64,000 nucleotides of DNA from Nitrosopumilaceae archaeon (GTDB lineage Archaea > Thermoproteota > Nitrososphaeria > Nitrososphaerales > Nitrosopumilaceae): assembly GCA_030041535.1 (NCBI GenBank), contig JASHNR010000037.1, positions 33,719-97,718 of the forward strand, written 5' to 3'. The translations under genes and the position numbers were made by a program. The notes beneath the pieces were generated by a model, which did not search any database, was not told where the DNA came from, and saw nothing but the letters and a program-made list of their open reading frames with translations. Every line of letters begins with the position of its first letter. Positions within the stretch are counted from its first letter, which is position 1. Shown in pieces: positions 19,449 to 29,497 of this stretch.

Positions 19449-20086
19449 TATTATATTACAATTTTGTACCTATTGTGTTGTTTAAAAATCATGACGAATC
19501 TGAGAAGTTGGCCCCAAAATTAAAAGACGTTCTCTCACAAGTACAAATTAATTCTGTTCTGTATTCTGATCCTTTTGTAAAAGCAGGCTTTATATCAAAA
19601 CTTGTCAGCGAAGTAAAAACTAGCGTACTGTATCTGGATCTTGATTTGCTGTATAGTGGATATGTAGCATCAGGCACAATTGCCTCACAAGACAATCTCA
19701 CTTTGTATCACCCCTCTAAAGATACAATTAGCGACATACTGACAGAAATACTTGTCAAGGCAAGCACGTCTCAAGTGCTAGTCGTAATAGATTCAATCAA
19801 TGGCCTTTTCAATATATTACACAAAAAAGATGTTGGAAAGGCAGTAGCTTCAATAATTGTATTACTTGCAAGCATTACCCGCGTCACAAAATCCTATATT
19901 GTCATATCCAGCATGGCAAGATACAAAAAAGAAGAGGGCTGGGTTTTGTCACCAACTGGAAAACGGTTCATTGAGACAAAAAACAGCAAGAAAATATTGC
20001 TTGAACAAGGAAAGGAAGGAATCATTGTAAATCTCTTGGGGGATTCGGGCAAACTGCTGCTTCCAGCAAACTCTATTCCGATCTAG
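19424..20086 (+). CDS. Degenerate RecA/Elp-like ATPase-fold protein, hypothetical
   Basis: 220 aa; Walker-B-like QVLVVIDSINGLF, no Walker A; the 5' end overlaps the divergent aminotransferase so the true start may be internal. Confidence 0.5.
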   Translation: MKNQNSNSLLYYNFVPIVLFKNHDESEKLAPKLKDVLSQVQINSVLYSDPFVKAGFISKLVSEVKTSVLYLDLDLLYSGYVASGTIASQDNLTLYHPSKDTISDILTEILVKASTSQVLVVIDSINGLFNILHKKDVGKAVASIIVLLASITRVTKSYIVISSMARYKKEEGWVLSPTGKRFIETKNSKKILLEQGKEGIIVNLLGDSGKLLLPANSIPI

Positions 20087-20364
20087 TCCAGTCTCTTGAT
20101 TATGTGATATCCAAACTGTGTTTTTACAATATCGGAGATCTGTCCCTTTTCTAGTGCAAATGCAGCTTTTTCAAATTCCTTTACCATGGCACCTCTTCCA
20201 AAAAGGCCTAGGTCTCCACCTTTTTTCTTTGAAACATCTATGGAATACTGCAGGGCAAGTTTTGAAAAGCTCTCGCCGCTTGATAATTTTGTTTTGATCT
20301 CTTGGGCCACACTCAATTTTTCTACCAATATGTGTGAACAATGAATTTTGCTTACCATGATCAC
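20083..20364 (-). CDS. Parvulin-type peptidyl-prolyl isomerase
   Basis: 93 aa; KIHCSHILVEK...GGDLGLFGRGAMVKEFEKAAF...TQFGYHIIK. Confidence 0.93.
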   Translation of the reverse strand: MIMVSKIHCSHILVEKLSVAQEIKTKLSSGESFSKLALQYSIDVSKKKGGDLGLFGRGAMVKEFEKAAFALEKGQISDIVKTQFGYHIIKRLD

Positions 20365-20409
20365 AGATTGTTGACAAATTATAAAAAAACGTCGGTCCGA
20401 AAATCGTCT

Positions 20410-20433
20410 CTCATTCTAATTTCTTAGAATGAG
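20410..20433. repeat. Perfect 10-bp stem/4-nt loop hairpin in divergent intergenic region
   Basis: CTCATTCTAA-TTTC-TTAGAATGAG. Confidence 0.75.
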
Positions 20434-20531
20434 CTGATCAAACTCTAACACTGTTATAAAATTTTCAAACGCCGTTATAACATCGATCTTTTCAGCAAGT
20501 TATATTAAGATCATTTAAAGTAATACTGAAC

Positions 20532-20831
20532 ATGCCAGTTGGAATTATTCCAGATATCGGCGAACAAATGTGCATAGGATGTGCACTCTGCGTAGAGATT
20601 TGTACATCACTAGGCCCAGACGTACTAAGAGTAAAACCAGTAGAAGGCTGGAAGAGAGGTAAAGCATTTGTATTTTATCCAGAGAGATGCATCTCAGACG
20701 GTGCATGCATCGGCGTTTGCCCAACAAAGGCAATCTTCTGGATGAGACCAATGGACTTTACTCCAGGACAACCAGTACCACTGTATAGGAACTCTATATT
20801 CGTCAAAGGTTGGACTGAACTAGCCGAATAG
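20532..20831 (+). CDS. 4Fe-4S ferredoxin family protein
   Basis: CIGCALCVEIC and CISDGACIGVCP clusters. Confidence 0.9.
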   Translation: MPVGIIPDIGEQMCIGCALCVEICTSLGPDVLRVKPVEGWKRGKAFVFYPERCISDGACIGVCPTKAIFWMRPMDFTPGQPVPLYRNSIFVKGWTELAE

Positions 20832-20894
20832 ACAGGTTCAACATAACTCCTTTTTATTATTCTCACCCTAACCTTCGGTTTCTAAATATATGGA

Positions 20895-21407
20895 ATGCAA
20901 TCATCTCTAGCAGTGAGCAAACCAGGCAATCTCTGGAGAAAAATGCATGGCAAAATTACAAAGAAACCCACTAACTTTAGTTGGCTGCTTGGCAACCAAC
21001 TTGCAGGAAGTGGAATGCCAACCACACATTCAGAAATTGACTGGGTGGTAAAGCAGGGAGTCAGGTCAATAGTTACAATGACAGAAGAGTCCTTACCGGA
21101 TTCGTGGGTAAAGGATGTCAAGTACTTGCATGTACCAACAGAAGATTTTTCTGCACCTGACATGGAGCAGATTGATCAAGCAGTAGAGTTTATCCACGAA
21201 AGAATTCAAAATAACGAACCCGTTATGGTTCACTGCGCAGCTGGAATAGGAAGAACTGGAACCATTCTTGCATGCTATCTTGTAAAGTATAAAAAATTGT
21301 CTGCAAAGGACGCCATAGAAAAAGTACGAAAAGAAAGGCCAGGTTCAATCCAATCCGAATCTCAGGAATTAGCAATCAGCTTGTATTACAAGCATATATG
21401 CAACTAA
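20895..21407 (+). CDS. Dual-specificity / tyrosine protein phosphatase
   Basis: VHCAAGIGRTG P-loop. Confidence 0.9.
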   Translation: MQSSLAVSKPGNLWRKMHGKITKKPTNFSWLLGNQLAGSGMPTTHSEIDWVVKQGVRSIVTMTEESLPDSWVKDVKYLHVPTEDFSAPDMEQIDQAVEFIHERIQNNEPVMVHCAAGIGRTGTILACYLVKYKKLSAKDAIEKVRKERPGSIQSESQELAISLYYKHICN

Positions 21408-21563
21408 TTATTCTGGTATTGATGTAGTTACCATCTTTCCATTTTCAAGTTTGATAAAGAGGAATCTGTTGTCTTTGAAGATCAAGGTAATCTCATTGTC
21501 TCTTTCAGACTTGTCTTCAACTTCAAGCAATTCCTGTCCTCTAATACCATCGAATTTTGCCAT
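21408..21563 (-). CDS. Conserved small protein (51 aa)
   Basis: Not in ORF track: MAKFDGIRGQELLEVEDKSERDNEITLIFKDNRFLFIKLENGKMVTTSIPE*. Confidence 0.65.
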   Translation of the reverse strand: MAKFDGIRGQELLEVEDKSERDNEITLIFKDNRFLFIKLENGKMVTTSIPE

Positions 21564-21592
21564 GACGTTACTCTAATAATTCCATTTATATC

Positions 21593-22135
21593 CTATTTGG
21601 TGATTTCAATTTCAATTTCTTTAGAGTTTGTCTTGCCATCAAACTCTTCAGCATAGTCATGCTTGAACCAAGAGACATAGACTTCTGCACCAATCTTGTG
21701 CTTTCCTGGTCCAAGCTCAGATGCCTTGAAATCTATTTTTTCGTCAAAATCAAGTAACAGCTGTTGCGCTTCTACCTGGTTCATTGGAATGTGCGGTTCA
21801 AAGTTCTTGGATATCTGTACCCAGATCTTCTTTTCTGCCATCTGGGTAAGCTTTGGGTTTCGTGTCCAGAAAAGGGCAGCCTTTTTGTACGTATCTACTG
21901 GTGTTCCCACCTCGCGCTTTCTTAGTCCGCCGGAATAGAGTTTGATGCCATATTTGAGCTTGAATACATTATCGTGTTTGTTGTATGCACGCTCCCAATT
22001 TTTTTCATTGAATGCTTCACGAAGTCCTCCGGTTACAGAGAATTTCACATTTATTGCTATGTTGTCATTTACGCTGAATTTATCAACAGATTTTTCTAAC
22101 AAGACCTTGTCTATCGTGCTTTTTTCGTTTGCCAA
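21593..22135 (-). CDS. Conserved hypothetical protein
   Basis: 180 aa ORF, good coding character, divergent from rpo11. Confidence 0.6.
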   Translation of the reverse strand: MANEKSTIDKVLLEKSVDKFSVNDNIAINVKFSVTGGLREAFNEKNWERAYNKHDNVFKLKYGIKLYSGGLRKREVGTPVDTYKKAALFWTRNPKLTQMAEKKIWVQISKNFEPHIPMNQVEAQQLLLDFDEKIDFKASELGPGKHKIGAEVYVSWFKHDYAEEFDGKTNSKEIEIEITK

Positions 22136-22180
22136 CTCTTCGTAATGATTTATATCATCAATAAGTGTTTTTTCACTTAC

Positions 22181-22462
22181 ATGGACGTTCAGGTCAAAAA
22201 GTCTTCTACAAAGGAAGTTCTCCTAGACATAAGAAAATCTGACATTAGTACACTATACATAGTCCAACATGAATTGCTCAAGGATCCTACAGTGGAATTT
22301 GCAGCTGTAGTGCTAAAACATCCACTAACCAAGGAATATGCAATGCGCGTAAACACATCCAAGGGCAACCCGATCAAGGAAATTGAAAAGGCTATCAAGG
22401 TTGCAATAGGTTACTCTGATGAACTAAAAAAGGCGATTAATTCAAAAATTAAAGGTGTCTAG
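22181..22462 (+). CDS. rpo11: RNA polymerase subunit Rpo11 (RpoL)
   Basis: DISTLYIVQHELLKDPTVEFAAVVLKHPLTKEYAMRV; ATG at 22181. Confidence 0.88.
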   Translation: MDVQVKKSSTKEVLLDIRKSDISTLYIVQHELLKDPTVEFAAVVLKHPLTKEYAMRVNTSKGNPIKEIEKAIKVAIGYSDELKKAINSKIKGV

Positions 22463-22777
22463 ATGAAATTTTGCCCCAAGTGTGAAGCTAGGCTTAAGCT
22501 AGCTGACTCAGAGGCTGAATTTGTATGTCCTAAATGTAACTATAGTGAGAAAGGCACCAAGGCAAAAAAGAAGGCAAAGGCAGAGGACCGCTCTACAATT
22601 AACATACTTGATGAAAAAGAGAAAAAAGAAACCTTGCCTGTCATAAAAATTGAATGTACAAAATGTGGGCATAATGAAGCAGTGTGGTGGATGTTACAAA
22701 CCCGAAGTGCTGATGAGCCTACAACGCAATTTTATAGATGCGTTAGTTGCAGTTTTACTTGGCGGAACTACGCATAA
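22463..22777 (+). CDS. tfs: Transcription factor S (TFS/TFIIS-like)
   Basis: CPKC...CPKC and C-terminal ribbon CTKCGHNEAVWWMLQTRSADEPTTQFYRCVSCSFTWRNYA. Confidence 0.93.
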   Translation: MKFCPKCEARLKLADSEAEFVCPKCNYSEKGTKAKKKAKAEDRSTINILDEKEKKETLPVIKIECTKCGHNEAVWWMLQTRSADEPTTQFYRCVSCSFTWRNYA

Positions 22778-22890
22778 CAGCTCTCACAAGTTCGCGATTC
22801 ATAATTATGACATCAAAAGTTATTGTGAAATAACCTTGACAGATCTCTCGCATAAGGTTTAACTTGGACATGCTAGACATGTGAATAAGT

Positions 22891-23637
22891 TTGGCATTTT
22901 CTGCAAAGACCGGAGGCTCTGATGAATGGAAAGCAGTGATATCTGCCATTTCTACCCTTGTGGAAGAGGCTACCTTTGAGGCAACAGGCGAAGGAATTGC
23001 TTTTCGGGGAATGGATCCTTCTCATGTTGCGTTAATTGATATTTCATGGCCCAATTCTGCATTTGAAAAATATGTCTGTGATGAAGACGTAAAGTTTGGT
23101 GTAAGGATTGACGAGTTTGCCAAGCTAATCAAGAGGTCTGACAAAAAAGACAACATCGAGATAAGCATCTCCGAGGAAAAATTGCTACTTGTTACTATTG
23201 GCAAAAATAAGAAATACAAAATGAGGCTCATAGAAAGTTCTGCAACAGATACTCCCTTGCCAAAAATTACCTATAGTGCAAAGGTTGCTGTGACCTCAAC
23301 TGAATTTGATAGAATTCTAGGTGACATTCAAGTGGTTTCAGAATATCTCTCAATCACTACAAATGCCAACAAGGCGGAATTTTCCGGCAGGGGTGACTCG
23401 GGTGAAGCAGTGATCACACTAGAGAAGGGAATGCCTGAGATGCCAGAAATTGAAGTCAAAGAAGACAGTACGGCAACTTATAGTCTTGACTATCTTAACA
23501 GCATTGTAAAGGCGGTAGGATCTGCAGCTGGTACGGTTGTATGTGAATACTCTACCAAAATGCCACTTCGACTAGAGTTTAAGGTTGCAAATATAGGCAG
23601 AATTCATTTCTATCTGGCTCCAAGAGTTGAAAGTTAA
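22891..23637 (+). CDS. pcn: Sliding clamp PCNA
   Basis: 248 aa; GIAFRGMDPSHVALIDISW...; LAPRVES C-terminus. Confidence 0.95.
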   Translation: MAFSAKTGGSDEWKAVISAISTLVEEATFEATGEGIAFRGMDPSHVALIDISWPNSAFEKYVCDEDVKFGVRIDEFAKLIKRSDKKDNIEISISEEKLLLVTIGKNKKYKMRLIESSATDTPLPKITYSAKVAVTSTEFDRILGDIQVVSEYLSITTNANKAEFSGRGDSGEAVITLEKGMPEMPEIEVKEDSTATYSLDYLNSIVKAVGSAAGTVVCEYSTKMPLRLEFKVANIGRIHFYLAPRVES

Positions 23638-23673
23638 AAGCATTTTAAGGATATTATAATCAGGTATACTGGT

Positions 23674-25074
23674 TTGAAGCTAGTCCTAAAGTTTGGTGGA
23701 ACATCAATTGCTTCTGCAGCAAACATTCGAAATGTAGCCAACCTGATAAAATCACTCTCAAAAGAAAACAAGATAATTCCAGTCTTTTCAGCAATGAGTG
23801 GCGTTACAGACGACCTGATTAGGATAACAACTCACATCAAAGACAGGAACACAGAAGCTGCCAATTCTCTGGCAAAAAAAATTATCAAGATGCACATGGA
23901 CATTTCTCATCAATGTGTAAAAAACCCAAAAATCAGAAAGGACCTAGTAAGCAAAATGAGATCTGATCTAGATGAGCTTGAGGACCTATTACACGGCATG
24001 TTGCTCCTCGGGGAGGTAACTCCTCGATCTTCTGACTATTTGATCTCCTTTGGAGAAAGATTATCAGTTAACCTGATTGCTTTTACATTAAATGACATTG
24101 GCGTCAAGGCAGTGCCGCTTGCAGGAAAAGATGCCGGAATTGTAACTGATTCAAATTTTGGTGAAGCAAAGCCATTGATGGATACCACACGACTGCACGT
24201 ATCCCACAAGATTGAGAGTCTTTCGCAGAAAAAGACAATGCCAGTAATAGGAGGTTTTGCCGGCGCGGATCAGCATGGCAACATAACTACATTTGGCAGA
24301 GGAGGATCTGATTATACCGCCACAATAATTGCATCCAGCATAAAGGCTGATGAAGTGTGGCTGATGAGTGACGTGGATGGATTGATGACAACAGACCCAA
24401 AGATTGTAAAAAATGCCAAACTGATCAAAGAAGTATCATATGTTGAAGCCATGGAGATGGCTTTATTTGGTGCAAAACAAATTCACCCAAGAGCTCTTGA
24501 GCCGCTAGTTGCAAAAAAAATCACACTACGAATCCGAAATACGTTTAACATAAAAAATCCAGGCACGCTTGTAACAGCAGATCCGCAAGCTCACACACAA
24601 GAGACAGTAAAGTGTGTAAGTGCAATAAGGCATACGGGACTAATTGATGTACGGGGAGGAAGCATGGTAGGTGCTCCAGGTACTGCGGCTACAATATTTT
24701 CTACTCTTGCAAAAGCTGGCGTCAATGTGATGATGATCTCTCAGAGCCCATCAGAATCAAGCATATCAATTATTGTAAAAAAGAATGACATGGACAAAGC
24801 TGTTAATGTACTTGAGATGAACCTGCTTGGCAAAATAATCAAAAAAGTAGACATCACTGTAGATGTATCCATTATAGCACTAATTGGATCTGGAATGAGA
24901 GGAATAGCAGGTGTTGCCTCTAAGGTATTTACTGCAGTAGCAAAAAAGAGCATAAATGTAATAATGATTGCACAAGGCTCGTCTGAGCTCAACATTGCTT
25001 TTGTTGTCAAAGATTCTGACTGTAATGCGGCAGTGCAAGCATTGCATGATGAATTTGATTTGGCAAAAACTTAG
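23674..25074 (+). CDS. Aspartate kinase
   Basis: KLVLKFGGTSIA; two C-terminal ACT domains. Confidence 0.95.
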   Translation: MKLVLKFGGTSIASAANIRNVANLIKSLSKENKIIPVFSAMSGVTDDLIRITTHIKDRNTEAANSLAKKIIKMHMDISHQCVKNPKIRKDLVSKMRSDLDELEDLLHGMLLLGEVTPRSSDYLISFGERLSVNLIAFTLNDIGVKAVPLAGKDAGIVTDSNFGEAKPLMDTTRLHVSHKIESLSQKKTMPVIGGFAGADQHGNITTFGRGGSDYTATIIASSIKADEVWLMSDVDGLMTTDPKIVKNAKLIKEVSYVEAMEMALFGAKQIHPRALEPLVAKKITLRIRNTFNIKNPGTLVTADPQAHTQETVKCVSAIRHTGLIDVRGGSMVGAPGTAATIFSTLAKAGVNVMMISQSPSESSISIIVKKNDMDKAVNVLEMNLLGKIIKKVDITVDVSIIALIGSGMRGIAGVASKVFTAVAKKSINVIMIAQGSSELNIAFVVKDSDCNAAVQALHDEFDLAKT

Positions 25075-25125
25075 GCACGTTTTACTGAAAAGCATATTTA
25101 TGCTGAGCAGGCATCTTGAAGAACC

Positions 25126-26586
25126 ATGAACAGGCTACTTGTTGCAGTAATTATTGCAGTTGCAGTAGGTATCATATTTTCTGTTCCCTTGTTATCTAAT
25201 AATTTAGCTACTGCGGGAACTATAAAAAAAATACAATTTACTCAAACCCTTACATCATCGCAGGACCCCGGACTGGGAGACAGCAACGAACAGCTTGCAA
25301 TGATACTGCTGCCAAATAATGGAACTCTTTACACTGGAACGCTAACATATACTGCAAGCGAGCCTGTTCAGGTTGTAATTCTACATCAAATTGATAAAAG
25401 CGACTCAAAAGGTCAGCCTGTGTGGACTGTTGACAATAACACAATTTATGCTGAAACCATAATTAATTCGGATTCAAATGGTGGAACTCTAGATTTTGCA
25501 GGATCGGCAATTGGACTTCATTCCATAAACTCAACTCAATTTACGGTAACAGCAAGCCTTGATGGATGGATAAGGGGTACAACACCAGAGTTTTTGCAAA
25601 ATAATACCCAAGTTATTTCTGAAAACAATCTGAAATCATCCAGAGCAGAAATTTCGGTGAACATACCAATGCACAAGGGACTGTACAATGGAAGCTCTGT
25701 TTATTATATCATAACTGATTCAAGTGACAGCATAGAAGCCAGTCAAATATCTACAGAACAAAACTGGAAGGTGCAACAATCTCCTCTCTTGGCACAAGCT
25801 CCACAAAAATTGCTCAGCAAGATGTATGTGTTTACAAATGGAGTAACCGGGGATGGGACACAGGGATACCAAGACGAAGTGTTTTCAGATACACCATCTG
25901 ATACAAGCTATACGCCAGTCAATCTGGTAATCCAGGCCACATGGAGTCCAGGAAAAATCCCGCAAGTTCTAAACTCTACAAAAGATATTCTTGATGCAAA
26001 TACAACAGGCGCTATAACACTAACCAACACTGGAGCTATAGTCAATACTCCACAAATAGTTTGGCCAGGAGGCCAGCTGGCTGTTAGAAATAGTACGGAA
26101 CTATCTGATCAAACAGCCTATGTCGGAAGCCAGGTACTCAATTTAGATACTGCAAGCAAGTCTGTTACATTTGTAGCACATCGGGGATGGGGTCCGGATG
26201 GAAAGACAGTTTATTACATAATTACAAGCGGCACACCTGACGGTCCTGCAAAAATGATGGGACTTGAAAACACGCCAGCATTGTCATTATTGTCGTCTGC
26301 TGCAAGGGATCTTTACAATTTTGCCAATGGCATCAAGAGCGGTGGGCCATTTGGCTTTCAAGAAGGAATTTCTAGTGCGCAGCTTGGCGATATATCTTAT
26401 TCTCCCATCTGCAATATATCGATGATAACATGGACAAATCCTCAAAATGCAACATTGTTACAAAACATGAATGACATTAACTTTGAAAAATCTCAGGGAA
26501 CAATTACTGTACAACCTGCCCAAGTACTCAATAGCAACTACATGCTTGATTGTCCCATCATTGATATTCCAAAAAGCAACCCATGA
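25126..26586 (+). CDS. Exported hypothetical protein
   Basis: 486 aa with N-terminal signal/TM; repeated HRGWGPDGKTVYYIIT and DLYNFANGIKSGGPFGFQEGI segments. Confidence 0.65.
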   Translation: MNRLLVAVIIAVAVGIIFSVPLLSNNLATAGTIKKIQFTQTLTSSQDPGLGDSNEQLAMILLPNNGTLYTGTLTYTASEPVQVVILHQIDKSDSKGQPVWTVDNNTIYAETIINSDSNGGTLDFAGSAIGLHSINSTQFTVTASLDGWIRGTTPEFLQNNTQVISENNLKSSRAEISVNIPMHKGLYNGSSVYYIITDSSDSIEASQISTEQNWKVQQSPLLAQAPQKLLSKMYVFTNGVTGDGTQGYQDEVFSDTPSDTSYTPVNLVIQATWSPGKIPQVLNSTKDILDANTTGAITLTNTGAIVNTPQIVWPGGQLAVRNSTELSDQTAYVGSQVLNLDTASKSVTFVAHRGWGPDGKTVYYIITSGTPDGPAKMMGLENTPALSLLSSAARDLYNFANGIKSGGPFGFQEGISSAQLGDISYSPICNISMITWTNPQNATLLQNMNDINFEKSQGTITVQPAQVLNSNYMLDCPIIDIPKSNP

Positions 26587-26617
26587 AAAGGGATAAATTT
26601 ACTCTAAAAATTTCTTA

Positions 26618-27406
26618 TTGTTGATGACTGGTAAATTATACATTGTAGGTGTAGGACCGGGTCATCATGACCACATGACTTTTCGAGCTAAACAAGTAAT
26701 TGAAGAAAGTAATACAATTGTAGGATACGAGACATATGTCAATTTGGTAGAAGATCTCATTGACGGAAAGGAAGTTCATAGATATGCCATGACACAGGAA
26801 GTCGAGCGTGCTCATCAATGCATCGAGCTTGCAAAATCAGGCAAGATAGTTTCTCTTGTCTCAAGCGGGGATCCAGGCATTTACGGCATGGCAGGCTTGA
26901 TTTACGAAATTCTAGCCGAAGAAGGCTGGGACAGAAAAACTGGTCTATACGTTGAGATCATCCCGGGAGTTTCCTCTCTTAACTCATGTGCTGCACTAGT
27001 TGGCTCGCCACTCATGACTGATTTTGCAGTAGTTAGCATGAGTGACTTGCTTGTACCCTGGGAGATTATAATAAAAAGAGTTGAAGCTGCAGCACAAGGA
27101 GATTTTGTAATTGTGATATACAATCCTGCAAGCAAGAAAAGAATTCACCAACTACAAGATACAAGAAAACTTTTGCTAAAATATCGTGCCCAAAACACTC
27201 CAGTAGCTATAGTCAAGGGGGCATACAGAGAGTCACAAGAAGTTGTTTTGACTGATCTTGAAAACATGGAAAGTCATCAAGACAAGCTAGGAATGATTAC
27301 TACTGTGATAATAGGAAATTCTTCTACGTACAGATACAAGGACATGATGGTAAACCCTCGGGGATACACATCAAAATACAATATCGCAGAACCTCAAGCA
27401 CGCTAA
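26618..27406 (+). CDS. cbiH: Precorrin-3B C17-methyltransferase (CbiH/CobJ)
   Basis: YIVGVGPGHHDHMT...VSSGDPGIYGMAGL...EIIPGVSSLN. Confidence 0.88.
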   Translation: MLMTGKLYIVGVGPGHHDHMTFRAKQVIEESNTIVGYETYVNLVEDLIDGKEVHRYAMTQEVERAHQCIELAKSGKIVSLVSSGDPGIYGMAGLIYEILAEEGWDRKTGLYVEIIPGVSSLNSCAALVGSPLMTDFAVVSMSDLLVPWEIIIKRVEAAAQGDFVIVIYNPASKKRIHQLQDTRKLLLKYRAQNTPVAIVKGAYRESQEVVLTDLENMESHQDKLGMITTVIIGNSSTYRYKDMMVNPRGYTSKYNIAEPQAR

Positions 27407-27413
27407 AGATAAC

Positions 27414-28394
27414 ATGATACCAATCCAGGTGGGCCTTACCTTACCGCAAGGGTGGCTGGATGAATTTCCTACAAAAAATTCTCATGAGCAATTTCTCTTT
27501 TCCAAAAATGTTGCGCTAAAAGCTGAAAGTCTTGGCTATGCTGCAGGATATGTTTATGATCATTTCATTCCATACTACGGAAACAACCGCAGTGGGCCGT
27601 TTTTTGAAGCATATACTCTGCTTTCCGCTATTGCATCTGTCACATCAAAATTAAGGATTGGCCAAGTGGTTACATGTAACTCTTACAGGCATCCATCCCT
27701 TCTTGCCAAAATGACATCAACTATTGATGCCATTAGCAACGGCAGGCTTGAGTTTGGCATAGGCGCAGGGTGGTTTGAATACGAATATGATTCCTATGGC
27801 TACAAATTTTACAATGCCACAGCAAGAATAGAACAGCTTGACGAATCCCTAACAATCATTAAAAAAATGTGGCAAAACAAGAGATCAAGTTTTGCAGGCA
27901 AGCACTATTCTATCAAAAACGCAATCTGTAATCCAAAACCGATGCAAAATCCCCATCCCCCCATAATGGTGGGCGGCGCTGGAAGCAAGCTGATGGAGGT
28001 TGTGGCAAGACATGCCACAAGATATAATCATCCATTTGGCACACCAGAGATATTGCAGGAAAAGATCAACCTGCTAAAGACAAAATGCAAGTTGGTAAAG
28101 CGAGATTTCAAAGAAATTGAAAACTCTGTTCTTTTACGGGTACTTGTTGGAAAAGACAATGATGACGTAAAGAAAATTATTTCAGGACTAAAGAAGAAAA
28201 ATGAATCAATAGCCGAGTTTCTTCTTCGCTCAAAAGACAGTATTGCTCTTGGTACTCCAGAAGAAGTGGCTTCATACCTTGGTCGCTATCAGAAAATTGG
28301 CATCAATTATTTTATAGTTAATTTTGTGGGCCTCTCAAAATCACTTGATATGCTTTCAACATTTTCTAAAAAAGTTATTCCGCTTCTTAGGTAG
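27414..28394 (+). CDS. LLM-class flavin/F420-dependent oxidoreductase
   Basis: 326 aa; NGRLEFGIGAGWFEYEYDSYG; PHPPIMVGGAG. Confidence 0.88.
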   Translation: MIPIQVGLTLPQGWLDEFPTKNSHEQFLFSKNVALKAESLGYAAGYVYDHFIPYYGNNRSGPFFEAYTLLSAIASVTSKLRIGQVVTCNSYRHPSLLAKMTSTIDAISNGRLEFGIGAGWFEYEYDSYGYKFYNATARIEQLDESLTIIKKMWQNKRSSFAGKHYSIKNAICNPKPMQNPHPPIMVGGAGSKLMEVVARHATRYNHPFGTPEILQEKINLLKTKCKLVKRDFKEIENSVLLRVLVGKDNDDVKKIISGLKKKNESIAEFLLRSKDSIALGTPEEVASYLGRYQKIGINYFIVNFVGLSKSLDMLSTFSKKVIPLLR

Positions 28395-29442
28395 TGCTCT
28401 TGATTGACTCGTAGAGCTCCTGAGACAAGGCCAGCTTTTTTCCTACTGGCATTACTATATCAGATACATATTTTCCTGCACTAGTTTTCAGGTCGGAGGG
28501 ATGTACCCTCTTTTCTGCAAAGTCCTTTTCTAGCTGTTGATAACTAGTGTAGGAAACATTGCCGCCAAACTTCTCTGGCCTCTCTATAGTAATTTCGCTG
28601 AATTGATGAAATATGACATACCTGAAAATTTCTAAGATAGGGTTTTTCTCTACGATTCCCTCAGGACACCAAGCTTTCTTGAATTTAGATTTTATCTCTT
28701 CTTCTGAATCATGAATAAATATTCCTGATGTTGCCTTTGATTTGCTCATTTTACTTGAGATAACTTGTGAATCAGAATCAGTTCCAGTCTCTGGCTCGCC
28801 CAGGCCTGCAAGTATATGATGATGAACTGCTACCGGTACCTTCCACTTCATCTTGGGAAATATTTCTCTCACCAGCATGTGTATTTTTCTTTGATCCATT
28901 CCTGCATGTACTATATCAAGATCCATGGAATGAATGTCTACAGCTTGCATTGGCGGATAGAAGAGCTGGCCTAGCTCAATCTTGTCCTTATCGGCACTTC
29001 TTCCCATTATTGTAAGCGAGCGCATTGTCCTGTCAAGTGACATGTTTTTTGCAAATTTGACCAAATCCATCCAATAGTCCTTTCTTGACTCGTAAAGATC
29101 AGAGCCTTCGATAATTTCTACGCCTGGGCAGAACAGCTTGAAGGCATCTGCATAGTATTTTGAGACCATCTTTATCTTGTCCCAGTCTCCTCCCAGCTTG
29201 TTATTGAGGTAGGTGTGCCAGTCTGCTAAAAATACGGTACACTTTACTCCAGCTTTGATAAAGTCATTTATCTTAAATCCTGTCAGTATCAAACTTCCAA
29301 GGTGCAAAAAGCCAGAAATTTCTAATCCAATGTAATGCTTGGGATGGGCATTTGTGTTAAACAGGTTGAGCAGTTCTTCTTGCGTGACTACTTCTTCAGT
29401 AGGGTCTCTTGTAACAAGGCTGATTTTTTCTGTAACGTCCAT
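28387..29442 (-). CDS. tyrS: Tyrosyl-tRNA synthetase
   Basis: 351 aa class I aaRS; GLEISGFLHLGSL, KMSKSKATSGI. Confidence 0.88.
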   Translation of the reverse strand: MDVTEKISLVTRDPTEEVVTQEELLNLFNTNAHPKHYIGLEISGFLHLGSLILTGFKINDFIKAGVKCTVFLADWHTYLNNKLGGDWDKIKMVSKYYADAFKLFCPGVEIIEGSDLYESRKDYWMDLVKFAKNMSLDRTMRSLTIMGRSADKDKIELGQLFYPPMQAVDIHSMDLDIVHAGMDQRKIHMLVREIFPKMKWKVPVAVHHHILAGLGEPETGTDSDSQVISSKMSKSKATSGIFIHDSEEEIKSKFKKAWCPEGIVEKNPILEIFRYVIFHQFSEITIERPEKFGGNVSYTSYQQLEKDFAEKRVHPSDLKTSAGKYVSDIVMPVGKKLALSQELYESIKSTT

Positions 29443-29497
29443 TTTGAGTCAAATCTTCCCTTGTGATGCTATAAAGTTACGGGTTCCGAGTTATGCA

